Origin: Schistosoma mansoni
Lineage: Eukaryota > Platyhelminthes > Trematoda > Strigeidida > Schistosomatidae
Length of the DNA: 64,000 nt
Assembly (NCBI RefSeq): GCF_000237925.1
Contig: NC_031502.1
Coordinates: 41,718,655-41,782,654 of the forward strand
Direction: 5' to 3'
Positions 21,056-33,605 of this stretch are shown here, one piece after another. The notes beneath the pieces are model-generated. The model did no database searches, was not told where the DNA came from, and saw only the letters and a program-made list of their open reading frames with translations. Within the stretch, counting starts at the first letter, position 1; each line of letters begins with the position of its first letter. The position numbers and the translations under genes are program-made.

Positions 21056-24000
21056 TTCCTAGAATTTCATATTAAGTAGTACAATATTTTGTAGTAACGT
21101 TTAGATTCTTTGTCTACTTTCATTACTAGTAACGTAATGGACGCTAGGTGGATCCACCAAGGATTTTAAGTAGTAATAGCTTCACACTTTGTAGTGAATA
21201 ATCTGAATTAAACATCCTCACTCATTTTGAATCAGACCGATTCTGATTGCATCAGGTGTAGACTTAGTGAGAGAAGAATTATAGTGATCACTTACTGACA
21301 CGACATGGACTAAATAGATTCTATTCATTTGGATAACCTTGTTTTTTAACGGCTTAAGCAAAAACAATCCACACACTTCACAAAGCTACACACAACTACC
21401 AAAACGATTACGCTCGACATACGAACTTTCAGCTTTCTAGGCCAAGTTTGAAAAACAGTATCAATTATAAGCTGTCGAATGAGTACCTTGGAAACATAAT
21501 AGAACTGAGTACCTAAGATATTTGAATTAGTGAGATAGAGTATGCAGGGTCATCGTCCGGTAAAGAACATTATTTGAACACGATGACAGTAACTCCTTTT
21601 GATACAACGTCGTTCCTAACTTTCAGTATGTCTGTAAATTTAGTTCAAGTTTTCTAAGATCATTTCTAATAAATTCCTATCGAACGTATTACAAAGCAAA
21701 ACTCACAGAAATCTACTTCTCTAACACTACTACATATTTTGTCAATTAAAAATGAAAATAACGAGGTCATATTTAAATTAATGGAAATGGAAATTAAGTG
21801 TCATAAATGACAGCCTACCGCACATTATTACATTTTGTAGTAGATCAGCCGACTGATACCAACTGAAGAACCACTAAAAATAAAAAATAATTGGATAACT
21901 TTTATATTCTACACTAGAACTCCTTGGAATAATCTGTACCTAGTAAGGACTAACAGCTTCCATCATTTATTAAAACTATCTTACAGCCAAGTTAACTGTT
22001 TTAAATCTTTTAGCTCAAAAATGTATTATTTGTACTCTCCTGACTATGTTTAACAAACACTATGTATTAATGAACTTTCAGGAATAACATACTACTCATA
22101 GTTATGGGTGCCTCAGTTGAAGAACATCCCAAGAATTCACCACCTCATTCTTTCATTCACATGGATCAGTTTGAAAATCCAAAAAAATTCCAAATACCTA
22201 ATGTAACAATACCGCATACAACCAATACTTTTCTTGGCATGAAATGAGTATTGTAAAATTGTGGTCAACAAAGCTGGAGTGTGAATTGTTTATCCTCGCA
22301 AATGCCCTTCATTATTTGAAACTAAGTATGTATAAAAATTTTACATTCTGATGGAAGAATGGATGCAGTAACAGGGAACTGGAATGGAAGTGCTTTTTTC
22401 AAAGATAAAAAATATGGACGCTTACAACGATGTGAGTTTTAATTTATTTGGATAGTACGAGGGAATAAAACTACTAACAAGTGAGGGAAATGAGACAAGC
22501 AAATATCTCTCCTGGTTTATTTTGCGATTACCCAACAGTTCAAGTCCCCATAGAATATCAAAACCACTAAAACATCATTTTGAAATAGTAAAGAAGAGGA
22601 ATACCAATAAAATACTACACAGAAGGATAACCGTTGTTTACACGGTAGACGAATAAAATGCTGTTAATATATTAAGTGACTTCACAAATCTCTTAGACAT
22701 AACTCACATTTATAAGTTTACTGAGTGAAGACGCTGAGCTATAACAGACATACTGCAGACGCATATTTAAAGATTTCTGACACTGTCTTTTTAGGGCGTC
22801 AGACAGCTTTGTTCAAACTACTAACAACATAAAGTATAGAAATTAGTTGTTATTCAATTTTATACTCTGAGATTGCTAAAATGCTATCAGGCTAAAAGTT
22901 ATCCATTGATGATGTTACATAATATCAAAATGAACAAAATTTTACGGCTGTAAATCAGTTTATAGAATAAAAGTGCAGTAGCTTCAAAAAGAACCGACTG
23001 TTATACAAACTTCACATGATCTGAACTTGAGGATAATTAGTACGTTTTGAAACACAACGAGACAGTTATAAATACGAAATGAACAAAAATAATATTTTTT
23101 TATAAATTAGATGCTATATATTAATATCCAGGTTTCATAAGTGAATATGAAATAATACAAAGTAAATGCTATTCAAAAAGCTAATTATGAGTCAATAATA
23201 ATACAAGTGGAAAAGCGATCTGTAAGTTCTACATTACTTTTCTTTATTTTACCATGAGACAATCTTGAAGTATGAAAAGAAATTGGATACTTTACGATTG
23301 ATAACTTCTAAAGCTAATTATTAATTAATCTGGTGACTAGCGTTGATTAAATGCTTGAGTATGGGGTTTCTCATCGATGAATGTTAATGCCTAGAAATGT
23401 GAATTCTCCTAATCATACGCTTTATGTAAATGGTTTAAAGGAAATTGAACATGACTGAAAATAAATGTCACAAAGCCTATAAATCTATTTTGGTTTCAAT
23501 ACTGAATAACGGAAAAAATTCTTTGTTAAGCTTTTCTTGTAAGTCGTGTTGGTACTTAAATACCTATTTCACTTTTGAAACTCAGTTTAAAGAACAAGGG
23601 TTTCCGACTACTACAAGGAACGTCATCTTTATTTGGTATGCGTAACAACCTGACTAAAGAAAACCAGATAACTCTGAAATCCCTTTCAAATATGCAGATT
23701 TTCCAGCAGTGCTAACTCACTTCTCATCAGATGATCCTTAATAAATAACCAAAGACGAAGAAAAAGAAAATATATTCACCAATGCAAACCTTTTGGAGAT
23801 CAAATAGCAAATAATTATCCAACATTCAAATGAACACATGGTTTACATGGCCATTGTTAAAAATATTAAGCATACATTAGACAAAAGCAAAGCTACATTA
23901 ATTATCATTGGAAGCTTGAAGGAAATCAATACCCATTCAGTAGATCATGGGTAATTTGTGTTTTCAACTCGAAAGTAAAGTGGAAACAGAGGAAAATATT

Positions 24001-24501
24001 TTATTCGTATTGCACAGAAATGTAGTTTAAATAATCTCGCACTAGTCAACCAGCAAGTGATTATGTAGTATAAATGTGAAGATTGGAAATGTATTCAATA
24101 TAAAAAAATTATTGAAACCATTTCATTTTTGCAATACCACTTGATATGACGATTTGAAAAGCATCGACAGAATGAACAGCATCCAAGTTCGTCAGTACAG
24201 TATTTCAAATAGGTGAAAAATATTTTCAGGAAGATAATTAAATATAATTTAGTTCATGAAAAGAAATCAATCAGACAATCATTCAAATTCAATTTCATCC
24301 GACTGCAAATTATTCACACACAATTACTTTGGTAATTGAAATGTCAAAATAAAATAACCCATATATATGATCTACAGGCAGATATAGTGATCACATTGGT
24401 GTTAAGTGATGGGCTGCCTTATCAAATGGTCAGATATTCTAGGCGAATAAAGTGAATAAGAAAAATGAAAAAAAGTATTTTGGCAACAGCGAACGTCTGT
24501 A
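21056..24501. other. long intergenic region with two unrecognised short plus-strand frames
   Basis: No gene, RNA or repeat family that I recognise. Two plus-strand stretches are less AT-biased than the rest. One is a 47-codon frame from ATG at 22105 (MGASVEEHPKNSPPHSF... ending FLGMK), followed in another frame by Cys-containing residues. The other is the 66-codon frame at 23445-23645, continuing with stops to about 23950. They may be decayed exons. Neither has convincing splice signals. Confidence 0.35.
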
Positions 24502-26542
24502 TTATCTATGGCTGAATCTGAGCTTACCTGTCTTCCAATCGATTATCCTTTTACTTATATAGTGTGGTACATTGATTGCACCTGACTCTATATCGGGTCC
24601 CCCACTTGCGAGAGAAATGATGTCAAGGTTTCGAGGAATAATATTCAGTTTGTTGAAGAGTATACCCAAGTACGCATCATCAATACGAATATGCTGAGTA
24701 AATGCACTGGCAATTGCTAGGCGTTTGACGATATTCGAGCCCAAAATATAGGTAGCTCCATAAAAGTAAGGAGGATATCTTGACCATGGGAACTCCTTCA
24801 ACATTACCGCCCAAATGCTACTTATATTGCCATCATAGCTTGGTCTAATAACCATGGAGTTTTTGTGTCGAATTCCGCCAGTCAAGTCTCTCAAACAATC
24901 TATTGTGTGATTTTTATAAAACTTGATCACATTCCATGGAACCAAATCATAATCATTATCTATAAAGAGGAATAACGGCACTGTATTGGGACAAAGTGCT
25001 GATAACCAACGAAATGTAAATACGAGTTTTGTGCTCAGATTAAAATATGTATCGTGAAAAGAACCAATCAAAATATCTTCGTGAAAATCTGCTTCCATTG
25101 CTAGTCGTTTAATAAATGTCCATCTATCTTTGTCATGCTTTCTCGATAACCTCCACCAAGAATCTTTCAGTTTAAATTTGTTATTACCAAATGTGAACAT
25201 GTTTGATTCATTTGGATAGGGGATACCCACAACAAAGACGAACTGAACCGTGATATTCGACCATAAGTGCCTCTGCATAAATGTATTTCGTGCGTGATCA
25301 CGTTCATCCGAACAGTAGCTACAGGATTTGATTACAACAATTAAGTCCGGAGCACGTTCTCTCACACATGGGTTACAAATACTTTTTGGCAGTCGTAATG
25401 CTAATATGTCTGGATTGTTTATTGGCAACTGAAAATAGAAAAAATGCGTCATGGTCACTGAACAAAGAGATGTAACTAGAAAATTAAGTATTTTCCACCG
25501 AATAATATTATTTTTCTAATATCTTTCTAATTTTGTTCGTTCTTTTTCTGCATACAAAAAAGTGAGAATGCCACAGCTATATACAATCGTGTAAGTCGAC
25601 GTGTTAAGTTTGTTGTGGCCTGGACACGGAATGAAAGTACAGTGAAACAGTCTTCAAACTATACCATTGCCATTCAACTACTTATATAATATGTGACTAG
25701 AATGCTATCGATCCACTGACAGGTTGCACTGAGAAACAACGCACATGTGAACTATATATCATGATAGTATGAAGGCAGTTGTGCAATAGGCAATGAGCGG
25801 AAAAAGTAGACTAAGTTTCGACCTTGTTTGGCTAGCGTATTTTCTGTACGAAGATGGTGGCGACTAACTAAGTCCAAGAAGACTTTTGTGGCAAATGCCA
25901 GGGTGATTTTGTTCCCAGCGAAATAGATCACTCCTTACTCGAATTCCGTCAAAATGAGTGAGTGCGAATATTAGACATCAAGTATATATTTTGATGCCAG
26001 TATTTAAGGTTACCTATCTAGAAATAACTAAAATAACTTACTGTGGTTGATGGAAAACCATTTGCAGCATTGTATATCACTTTGTCAAAATCTAATGTTT
26101 GAGGAAACAAATTGTATCCAGATGACCAAAGACCCGGGGATCTCATCATGTTGTCCTCAATTCTTGTCGTAAAGTGTAGATATTTTCGATAGTATGGGCT
26201 GTCGAAAGGATTTTCAGCATTTTTAGTAAATGGAATACGTAAAGCAAGATTGATTACTGGGAATTCATCGTCAAACAATCCAGGTATAGTAGACGGTGGC
26301 CAGTTTGACGTTAGTGTTGTGTGGTTCCGTCTCTGTTGTCTGTTCGGTCTGTTTATATTATTGATACATTTAAGCCATGAACGTCTTGACTGTGTACATT
26401 GTTTAAAGTAGACATTCTCGCAAACCGAGTCAAACAGTGAATAGTTATTAAGTGAAATGTTATTATCAAATGACCATATGAAAATTATGCCAGCCGTCCA
26501 CAAACATACAATAGGAATCAGTACACTCCAAATCAATAACAT
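24502..26542 (-). CDS. GT31 beta-1,3-glycosyltransferase, gene C (two exons)
   Basis: Exon 1 is 26542-26042 (167 codons from the first true ATG, MLLIWSVLIP), donor ACCACA|GTAAGT. Exon 2 is 25428-24502 (308 residues), acceptor CTATTTTCAG. Both are phase 0, giving about 475 residues. Exon 1: membrane anchor at about residues 2-23, then stem with QSRRSWLKC and FPQTLDFDKV. Exon 2: LPINNPDILALRLP, VVIKSCSYCSDERDHAR, SFHDTYFNLSTKLVF, then LFIDNDYDLVP, where the middle D of the usual DDD is N but the DxD pattern is kept, and IRIDDAYLG. Type II Golgi glycosyltransferase; donor sugar unresolved. The intron is 613 bases, the shortest in the array. The sequence is closest to gene B. Confidence 0.85.
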
Positions 26543-27214
26543 TTTCAAAATGGATTACAATCAGATGCAATTTATTTCTGAATCATAATAGAACTGGCTT
26601 TAGATAGATATCCTGGATCTTCAGGCTCTCGTGTAAATAAAAACTGTTATCTGTTAGCATCCGATATTCTTGGTTAACATGAATTACAATATGATGTTAT
26701 GATTATATATAACAGAAAAGTGTATAAGCACTAAGTTTTTTTTACAATGCTTTGTACATTATACAAATTAATTTCAAATGTATTTCACCATAGTGTAATA
26801 ATCTGAAAATAATCAAGTTACTATGCTAACAATCTTTCTTTAGTATACACAACGATACTAAGAAAGTGAATTGTTTACATTGCAAATATATTAAATAAAT
26901 AGATTTTATACCATAGTAAATTGCTGGAAACACTTATGCAAACTGATGGAATAAGAAATACTTAAAAACCTTACACAAATTAGTCAATTCCCTGTTAATC
27001 AATATAATATATTGATATTGAAAATACGAGAATTAAAAGTGTTTATAATCCTACAAGCAGTATATGTAGAATGGATGGTATTAAATCTAAGCACCATAGA
27101 TTAAAGGAAAAAAGGTTCTGTTGAACTGAATAAAATATAACTTTCACGTGATTCATCATTAAACACAATAACTCGAAATCATAAGATATTTCATTACCAA
27201 TCCATTTCTATTAT
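26543..27214. promoter_or_regulatory. region between two divergent copies of a GT31 first exon
   Basis: Gene C starts leftward at 26542, and a C-like exon 1 stub starts rightward at 27257. The last 55 bases before each ATG are alike (TTCTATTATGAT, AGAAATAAATTG, CTGATTGTAATCCATTT), so some of the 5' flank was copied with the stub. The middle shows no similarity or clear promoter element. Confidence 0.4.
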
Positions 27215-27345
27215 GATAGAGAAATAAATTGTTTCTGATTGTAATCCATTTCGAAAATGTTATTGATTTGGAGTGTACTGATCCCCATTGTATGTTTATG
27301 GACGGCTGTCATAATTTTCGTGTGGTCATTTGGTAATGAAATTCC
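27200..27345 (+). pseudogene. inverted stub of a C-like GT31 first exon
   Basis: The plus strand from ATG at 27257 reads MLLIWSVLIPIVCLWTA then VIIFVWSFGNEI. The start of gene C on the opposite strand is MLLIWSVLIPIVCLWTA then GIIFIWSFDNNI. Similarity extends about 55 bases upstream of the ATG. It stops abruptly near 27345 where an SR2-type LINE fragment begins. Only the tail and membrane anchor remain, and the orientation is opposite to every other array member. Confidence 0.85.
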
Positions 27346-27851
27346 ATGTGTATGAGATAGGAGAGCTAGGTCATCTGCAAAGTTCAAATCTCCTTTTTGA
27401 TTCTGAGATGTCTATTGTATTCCGAGTTCCCCCTCAGATGTCGAGGTTTACATAATCTAGTCAACCATCAGAAGAAAGAGGAAAGGGGGAGAGTAAACAG
27501 CCTTATCTGACTCCATTCCTCACTTACAATGCATCTGTCAGCTGTCCTCCATGCACCACTTTGCAATGTGGTCCATCGTATGAGTTCTGGATATTGTTGA
27601 CAATCATCCTAGGAACTCCATAGTGTCGAAGAAGTTGCCATAATGGTCTCCTATCCACACTGTCGAATGCTTTCTCATAATCACGGAAGTTGATGTACAG
27701 TGACAAGTTCCATTCAACTGATTGTTCAACGATGATCAGTATTGTCGCAATTCGGTCTGGGCATAAATGATCCTTACGGGATCCAGTTTGTTGATCACGA
27801 AGTTGGGTGTCAACTACGTCTTTTATCCGATTCAGAAACACTATGTTCCTA
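27346..27851 (-). mobile_element. SR2-type LINE fragment (reverse transcriptase)
   Basis: The minus strand gives YEKAFDSVDRRPLWQLLRHY, YDGPHCKVVHGGQLTDAL and, toward 27350, NFADDLALLSHTHG, in the order of the SR2 reverse transcriptase. The left end cuts the exon 1 stub and the right end is exactly the start of the large duplication at 27852. Frames are interrupted. Confidence 0.85.
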
Positions 27852-28221
27852 GATGTTGACTTAAAGGCAACACTTTCATTTTCATTATATTTCAAATAAA
27901 TCAAATAGTTGACGCATATCACATGAAAACAGGTTTCTAAGCATTTGATTTCTTCTACAATAAATTTCATCAGAGTGGTGTTGTTAGTGAATCGCATGTT
28001 TTCACTTAAGAAGTTCCATAAAAAGCATTTCCTTCGGTTTTGTTTTCAGTCATGAGCACTACATATGTTTGACTAGTGATTTTTATTTTTTTTCAATTAA
28101 CAAATAATACGTAAGGACAGAATGTACATGATGGTTACTTACTTATTTAATAAAGTTTAATGAAGAGAACAAATAAGGCAACAGCATAGAATAATGTATT
28201 AATATAAAAATTGTTATATCT

Positions 28222-28729
28222 TGTGGCCGAGTGGATGCCTTGTTAACTTATGATGTGATAAAACCGCCAAACAGAGAGCAGCGAATTACCGATTGGAACA
28301 GGGACACACGAAAACCGTACGAGCAGTCTAGATTATGTATCGGTCACGCTTTCTGCCTAGCCCAGCCAGTTAAGTCCAGAACACCAATAACAGCCTCTGC
28401 AATATGAATCATTATATTTCAAACATACTGAGTTTATATACCAAACAGACTGACCACATCGTACTAATAAAATAGAAAATAAAATTTGTACAAGATTTAG
28501 CCAAATGTGGCTGTGAATGTCGGAGGCAGTAATTAATAGACTAGGGATAACTCAAGAATGGTAAATCGTATAATGATAGTCTATAGGTCAAAATACAGCT
28601 CATGATACGAGGAACATGAATATGAATAGTTCAGTTATTTAGCAAATATACGATAAAAATTATATGCATAATATTGGTCCATAAATGGATCCCAAAGTTA
28701 CCATTCACTATTGCTATCGGGACATAACA
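28222..28729. mobile_element. solitary gypsy-type LTR, copy 1
   Basis: TGTGGCCGAGTGG at the left and GGGACATAACA at the right. It matches the LTR of the gypsy fossil at 8015-8490 in inverse orientation (CCGCCAAACAG, GAGCAGCGAATTA, GTTTATATACCAA). No internal element part is next to it. Carried inside the 4.1 kb duplication. An old solo LTR. Confidence 0.7.
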
Positions 28730-29003
28730 AAAATACTTTTAGAAAATATATTGAACAATTGCAATAACAATTGTAATAAATAAGTGGATCAGTTATTTCA
28801 AAAGTGGATTCAACAGCACATAATGAGATCATAACATTATTTGATAAGCTATTTGTTTGATACACAATTATTTCACGTTGACTAATGCATTGGTTCATTC
28901 AGATGGAGTACTCAACAGGTTAAGAGTATCATTCATGTCAAGATAAGTAAAAATAAAAAATAAAACTGTGAATTTTCGTTCAATCACCGTAGAAAACACG
29001 TAA

Positions 29004-31880
29004 TTAATGGTTCATAATGTCGCCAGTTTTCCAATTAATAATATCATCAGCAGTATCTATATCGATAATGACTAGAAAAGATTTAGTTTTCGGTGTTGAT
29101 GCATCCATAGAAAGCTCTTTCATATTAGTCAGTGTCCTGTTCAATCGACTCAACACAATCCCTAGAAACGAGTCATCTATGCGAAGACTTTGTGTGAAAG
29201 CTATAGCCACAGAAGCATCACTGACAATGTTTGAACCCAACAAATAACCTATTCCATAGAAGTAAGGTGGATAGTAATCCCATGGGTATTCATTCACTGA
29301 AACCGCCCATCTCAAATCAAACTTCTCCTTCGATGGTCTTGCCACTACACTCGTATAATGCACCAAACCTCCAACAGTCGATCTCAAAACAGAAGCATTC
29401 AGACTCCTGACAAGTCGAATAGTGTTTCCAGGCAGTAATACATAATCGTCATCAACGAACAGATACAATGGTGTTTGTCCTTTACAAAATGTAGTAGTCC
29501 ATCGATATGACAACATCATCTTCGACGTCAAGTTGAAGTAGGTATCATGAAATGACCCAACCAACATGTCATTGAATTTTCGACTCTCGTCATACAGCTT
29601 CTTAGCAGCAATCCATCGTGAGTTCTTGTAAAGTTTAGAGAGTCCAAAAGCGTTCCGACCAAGATTCACAGTGACTCCATCGAAATGATACACATCCGTT
29701 TCATTCGGTGTCGGAAGTCCAACAACAAAAACAAATCGAATTCGGAAATCTTTCCACAGGTGTGATTTCATGTAGGTGTCTCGAGCGTACGATCGTTTGT
29801 CAAAGCAATAGATACACGACTTCACTATTACTATGAGATCCAGACTTTCTGGTGGTTTGGTGGGACTGCAAGCGCTCGTTGGTAGTTGTACAACAATGAT
29901 CGATCCTCCGTTGACTGGCATCTGGAATAGAGAATGAAAGAAACTACGTAAATATCACATTGATCAACTGGTAGAGGACAATCCATTTCTACATGAGATA
30001 TATATCAACAAAAAGTGCTCTAAAATCCACTGTTCTTGTTTGAGTAAATATTACACTACGATAATTGAGTTTAGTCTCAGTTTTTGAGGTTGGATACTAC
30101 TTTTACAATATGTATATTCAGTATATTATAACAACTCCAGTTAATTAGTTTGTAACCCTTTATATGATAAAACGTTGAACTTTACCCCACGCATTATGCC
30201 AGTTATTCAACTTCGTATAACCAAACAGTAATTTTTATCCTTCTAAACTATTTTCTTATCGAATACTGTACTTCTGGATCCTGTAATTTTATATGAATAA
30301 TTTGACCAGCATATTTTGATGTTATATTTATCAAACTATAACATTTTTTAAAAACGTGTAATTTCAAATAGTTAGAAACTGTGTTCACTGTCTGCTTCAT
30401 TCATTACAAATTGTCGTTGTGAATCTTCCAAGGTAATGATAATTTGATCACTGTCTCTTTCTGGGCACATAAATCTGGTTTGAGTTTAACTAATCTCTAC
30501 TGCTCACGAAAACCAAAATAAGCTGTGTTATTTTATCAGCTGATCATTTTGAAAGATTGATAAACATCAACAATATACCTGCTACCAGTTGAATCTTGAG
30601 TTATTGCACTCTTTACAGATGTTGCATCTCTCATTCTCAAATTCTCTGTAGAACGTGCTTGAAGCACATCATCTCAGATGCTCATACAAACTAACTGTGG
30701 AATGTCATGATGATTGGTGAATCTGATAGTTTTACATTATTGACTGATCATATAATTACTAGTGACTAACTCGACGAGATAATTTACTAGGTTCTAGTGA
30801 GATTCAATGACCACTGGATTTCATTGGAGTCTTGTATGAGCAAAATATCACCAACGGTAATGGATATTACGAAATGACTAAGTTGAACACGTGCACTAAT
30901 ACGTGTCGGATCAGTTGGTGGTTTGAATGTTCAACCTGATAGTCCAAAGTTCGGTCAGTCTCTAGGTGGTTGGATATGCACTGCTGGAGAGTCTCACAAA
31001 AGATTGAGACAGACGATCAGTCTCTCCTGCTGTTCAGTTTGTCACCAAGTATGTCACTGAGATCAGTCCATAATGTGAAATTATGGAATCAGTAAAACCG
31101 TTTGTCTCTCCAGTAAAAACTCACATCAGGCATCAACTCATTGTCACAAGTGAAAATAAGGTAAGATCACCGGTAACGTCTGTACAAACACGGAACAATA
31201 ATTACACTCGTATTCGACTAATACAATGCTCTTCCAGACAAGCTGCTTAATGCTGATTACACAGAAATTTACTAACCGAGCAAACAATTCATTAGTCAAC
31301 ACCCACATAGACTAATATAGTCTTTACAATCAGTCAAACAACTTACTGCGTCATCAGACAGCCCAACCTCAATAACATGAAGTGCTTCTGTCACATTGAA
31401 ATACTTCGGATGATGCACATTCCGCTTTCTCGTCTCCACACTTGAATTCACATCAGACATTGCAATTGCATCACTACTATTCGACAAAACATAACGTTCA
31501 TTCAACATATCATTCATATGATTCTCACTATTTATTGTAAATGGAATTTGTATATCGAGGAGTCCGTAGTTGAACGGTGTGTGAAACAGACGAACTGATC
31601 CATCGAATCCAGACAATCTCACATAATTCGTTGTGCTTAGATCATTCAATTGATCAACACATTGAAGCCACTTTTGCTCCGACTTCGTACATATGCTCAA
31701 CATGTTCATGTGAAACAAAGAGTCATTACTCAATAATTCCTCTTCCATTGAATTGTCGGTTGTGTGATTAAGATATAGAATAATTGATGATATTTGAAAG
31801 AACAACACAATCAGTATGAAAACTGTCTTCCATTTCCTAGAAAAATATATTCCATAAAGTATGTGTCTTGTAATAGTCAT
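29004..31880 (-). CDS. GT31 beta-1,3-glycosyltransferase, gene D copy 1 (two exons)
   Basis: Exon 1 is 31880-31347 (178 codons), donor GACGCA|GTAAGT. Exon 2 is 29921-29004, acceptor CTATTCCAG. Phase 0, giving about 483 residues. Exon 1: basic tail, membrane anchor at about residues 18-36 (VFILIVLFFQISSIILYL), stem with SEQKWLQCVDQL and HHPKYFNVTEAL. Exon 2: VIVKSCIYCFDKRSYAR, SFHDTYFNLTSKMMLSYRW, metal site LFVDDDYVLLP (about 335-337), EYPWDYYPPYFYGIGYLLG and LRIDDSFLG. Two N-glycosylation sequons flank the catalytic core (NET, NLT). Type II Golgi enzyme adding a beta-1,3-linked sugar. The predicted protein is identical to that of the second copy at 40299-43175. Intron 29922-31346. Confidence 0.88.
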
Positions 31881-31935
31881 CAGGAATTAATGCGATTTGA
31901 ATGTTGTTAACACCCGTTTTCTAGTTATTATACAC

Positions 31936-32509
31936 CATTCACAGTTATGTACTCATTACATATCACTTTCATTCCTTCAAATTTAATTTGTAAACAGATA
32001 GTTTCATTCTTCATCTGTCCGTGAGTTAAGATAATGATACTGAGATCGTACGATCAGCCCATTGGTTTCTATTTTAAACGCATAGTTTCATCTAAATTAA
32101 TCAATATAGTCAGTCAAAAGTATTTGCAAGTGAACCATTAGTCTATTGTCTCAGTTTAAGTCTAGTTTCTCTTTAAAATAAGTAAGAAACATAAGCATGT
32201 TCAGCGACCTATTTTTTCCGTTTTATCAAACCTAATTCCGAGTTAGTTTATTCAATTATTTCATATATGATTATTACTAGAATACTTGTTGCGTTTTTCC
32301 TCCATTCCATAAAGATTTGTGTGATATTAGATCATTCAGCACAGAATGCTCATATGGCAACTAACACTGATCGACGTTAAGTTGCAATGTGAACTAAGGG
32401 ATAGTACAAAGCATTACAAATTTAATAAGACACTTCTTCACATTTGACATGAACTTCAACTAGAAACGGACAGTAACCTCATAACTGTTTCACATACCAC
32501 TTCGAAATA
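31936..32509. other. unique sequence right of duplication copy 1
   Basis: AT-rich, with no frame or repeat family recognised. It differs completely from the sequence right of copy 2. Confidence 0.4.
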
Positions 32510-32700
32510 TAATCCTTGTACATGGTTACAGATCAGACTATCCGCAAATCACCAGACCGATGCCCACTCTGACAACCAGAACAACAATTGACAAACGAAA
32601 AGATAGTTCAGTACACCCACGACTGAAGAACACCTGGTGCTCAAAACAACCACCGGTCAACGTCAAAGTCAGAATTTTCAATACAAACGTCTAGACAATT
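32510..32700 (+). mobile_element. SR2-type LINE fragments
   Basis: 32550-32600 resembles the start of the SR2 coding region (CCGATGCCCACTCTGACAAC), and 32620-32700 matches the block encoding NVKVRIFNTNV in the RT C-terminal part (also seen at 62330-62400). The two ends are joined with the interior missing. Confidence 0.6.
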
Positions 32701-33473
32701 CTATTTGTGTTAGTTTATAAGTTCATTCCCGATAGGCCTGGTCTTGTTGTTGAGTTTTTTTCAGGCTTCCCGAAATCTTCCGAGTATTTAGGAACATGTT
32801 TCCATTACTGCTTGTGTTATTTCTGCACCACATGCAATTGTCCATTTCTTACCATCACCTCAAACATCACACCAACTAAATTGAATTTCATAAATGCAAT
32901 TTCTTTGTTACGCTTATTCATTCTCATTCATGGCCTTCACCCAAACTATTCAATAACACTGTTCGTTCAAACATATCCCCCCATATTACCTGTGATCATA
33001 GATTTAGGAAATTTTCACGATAATTCAGAACCCCAAAACGGTTGATTTAGCAGAGGAAGAAAGTTATCATTTACCTATTCTAACTACTACGTACTTCTCA
33101 GTAGTCACACGATTTTAGGCTAAAGTACCTTGATCATGAACATCCTTTATGAAGTTGGAAAGCTATAACAGTAAACTATCTACAGATCTGTTCTTTTGTG
33201 ATACGAATCAATAACTGACAAAACCCATCAAGGTCATCACACCTAAAGAGTTCTATGACCTTCAATGAAGCTTCAAAACACGTTGAAATGAACAGCATCA
33301 ATGACCTAGTCTAACTCTGAAAATTCAGAGCTTACAAACTAATTCATTCATTGACAACTCTGAATGATATTATTGAATACATCGATTTACTCCCATAATA
33401 GAAGACTAAACTGTTCATAATAATGAAAGTTTACGGGACGTAGTAACAGTCACCACATTTTTAAATTTTCTCG
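32701..33473. other. intergenic stretch, one unrecognised plus-strand frame
   Basis: An open frame at 32707-33045 is hydrophobic and Cys-rich but AT-driven; I do not recognise it and see no splice signals. The rest shows nothing. Confidence 0.35.
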
Positions 33474-33595
33474 AAAATAATTTCTCTGTGTGATTTAACT
33501 CCTTAATACAACAGCATGAAATAACAAACTAAATCATATAATGTTTGTGCGAATATTCGTCAAGATTACACCGAATAGTATGACGAGAATTGGGT

Positions 33596-33605
33596 GCCGA
33601 GTATA
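33596..33605. repeat. target-site duplication, left copy
   Basis: GCCGAGTATA, repeated at 36337-36346 around the SR2 LINE. The related sequence in the intron of gene A (GCCGAGTGTA, about 12063-12072) shows the site without the insertion. Confidence 0.85.

Larger units (their letters stand above)
27852..31935. repeat. segmental duplication, copy 1 (about 4.1 kb)
   Basis: Matches 39147-43230 at a constant offset of 11295 bases, in direct orientation. I saw only scattered single-base differences (for example 27925 G vs T, 28205 T vs C, and two near 31924-31927). The unit holds part of an exon-like frame, a solitary LTR and the whole two-exon GT31 gene D. Confidence 0.95.

Noticed and set aside
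22105-22245. small gene MGASVEEHP...
   Set aside because: 47 codons, no splice signals and no known family; recorded only as a possible decayed exon.
29017-29247. plus-strand frames opposite gene D (also at 40312-40542, 31577-31771 and 42872-43066)
   Set aside because: Antisense shadows of the GT31 exons; no independent coding evidence.
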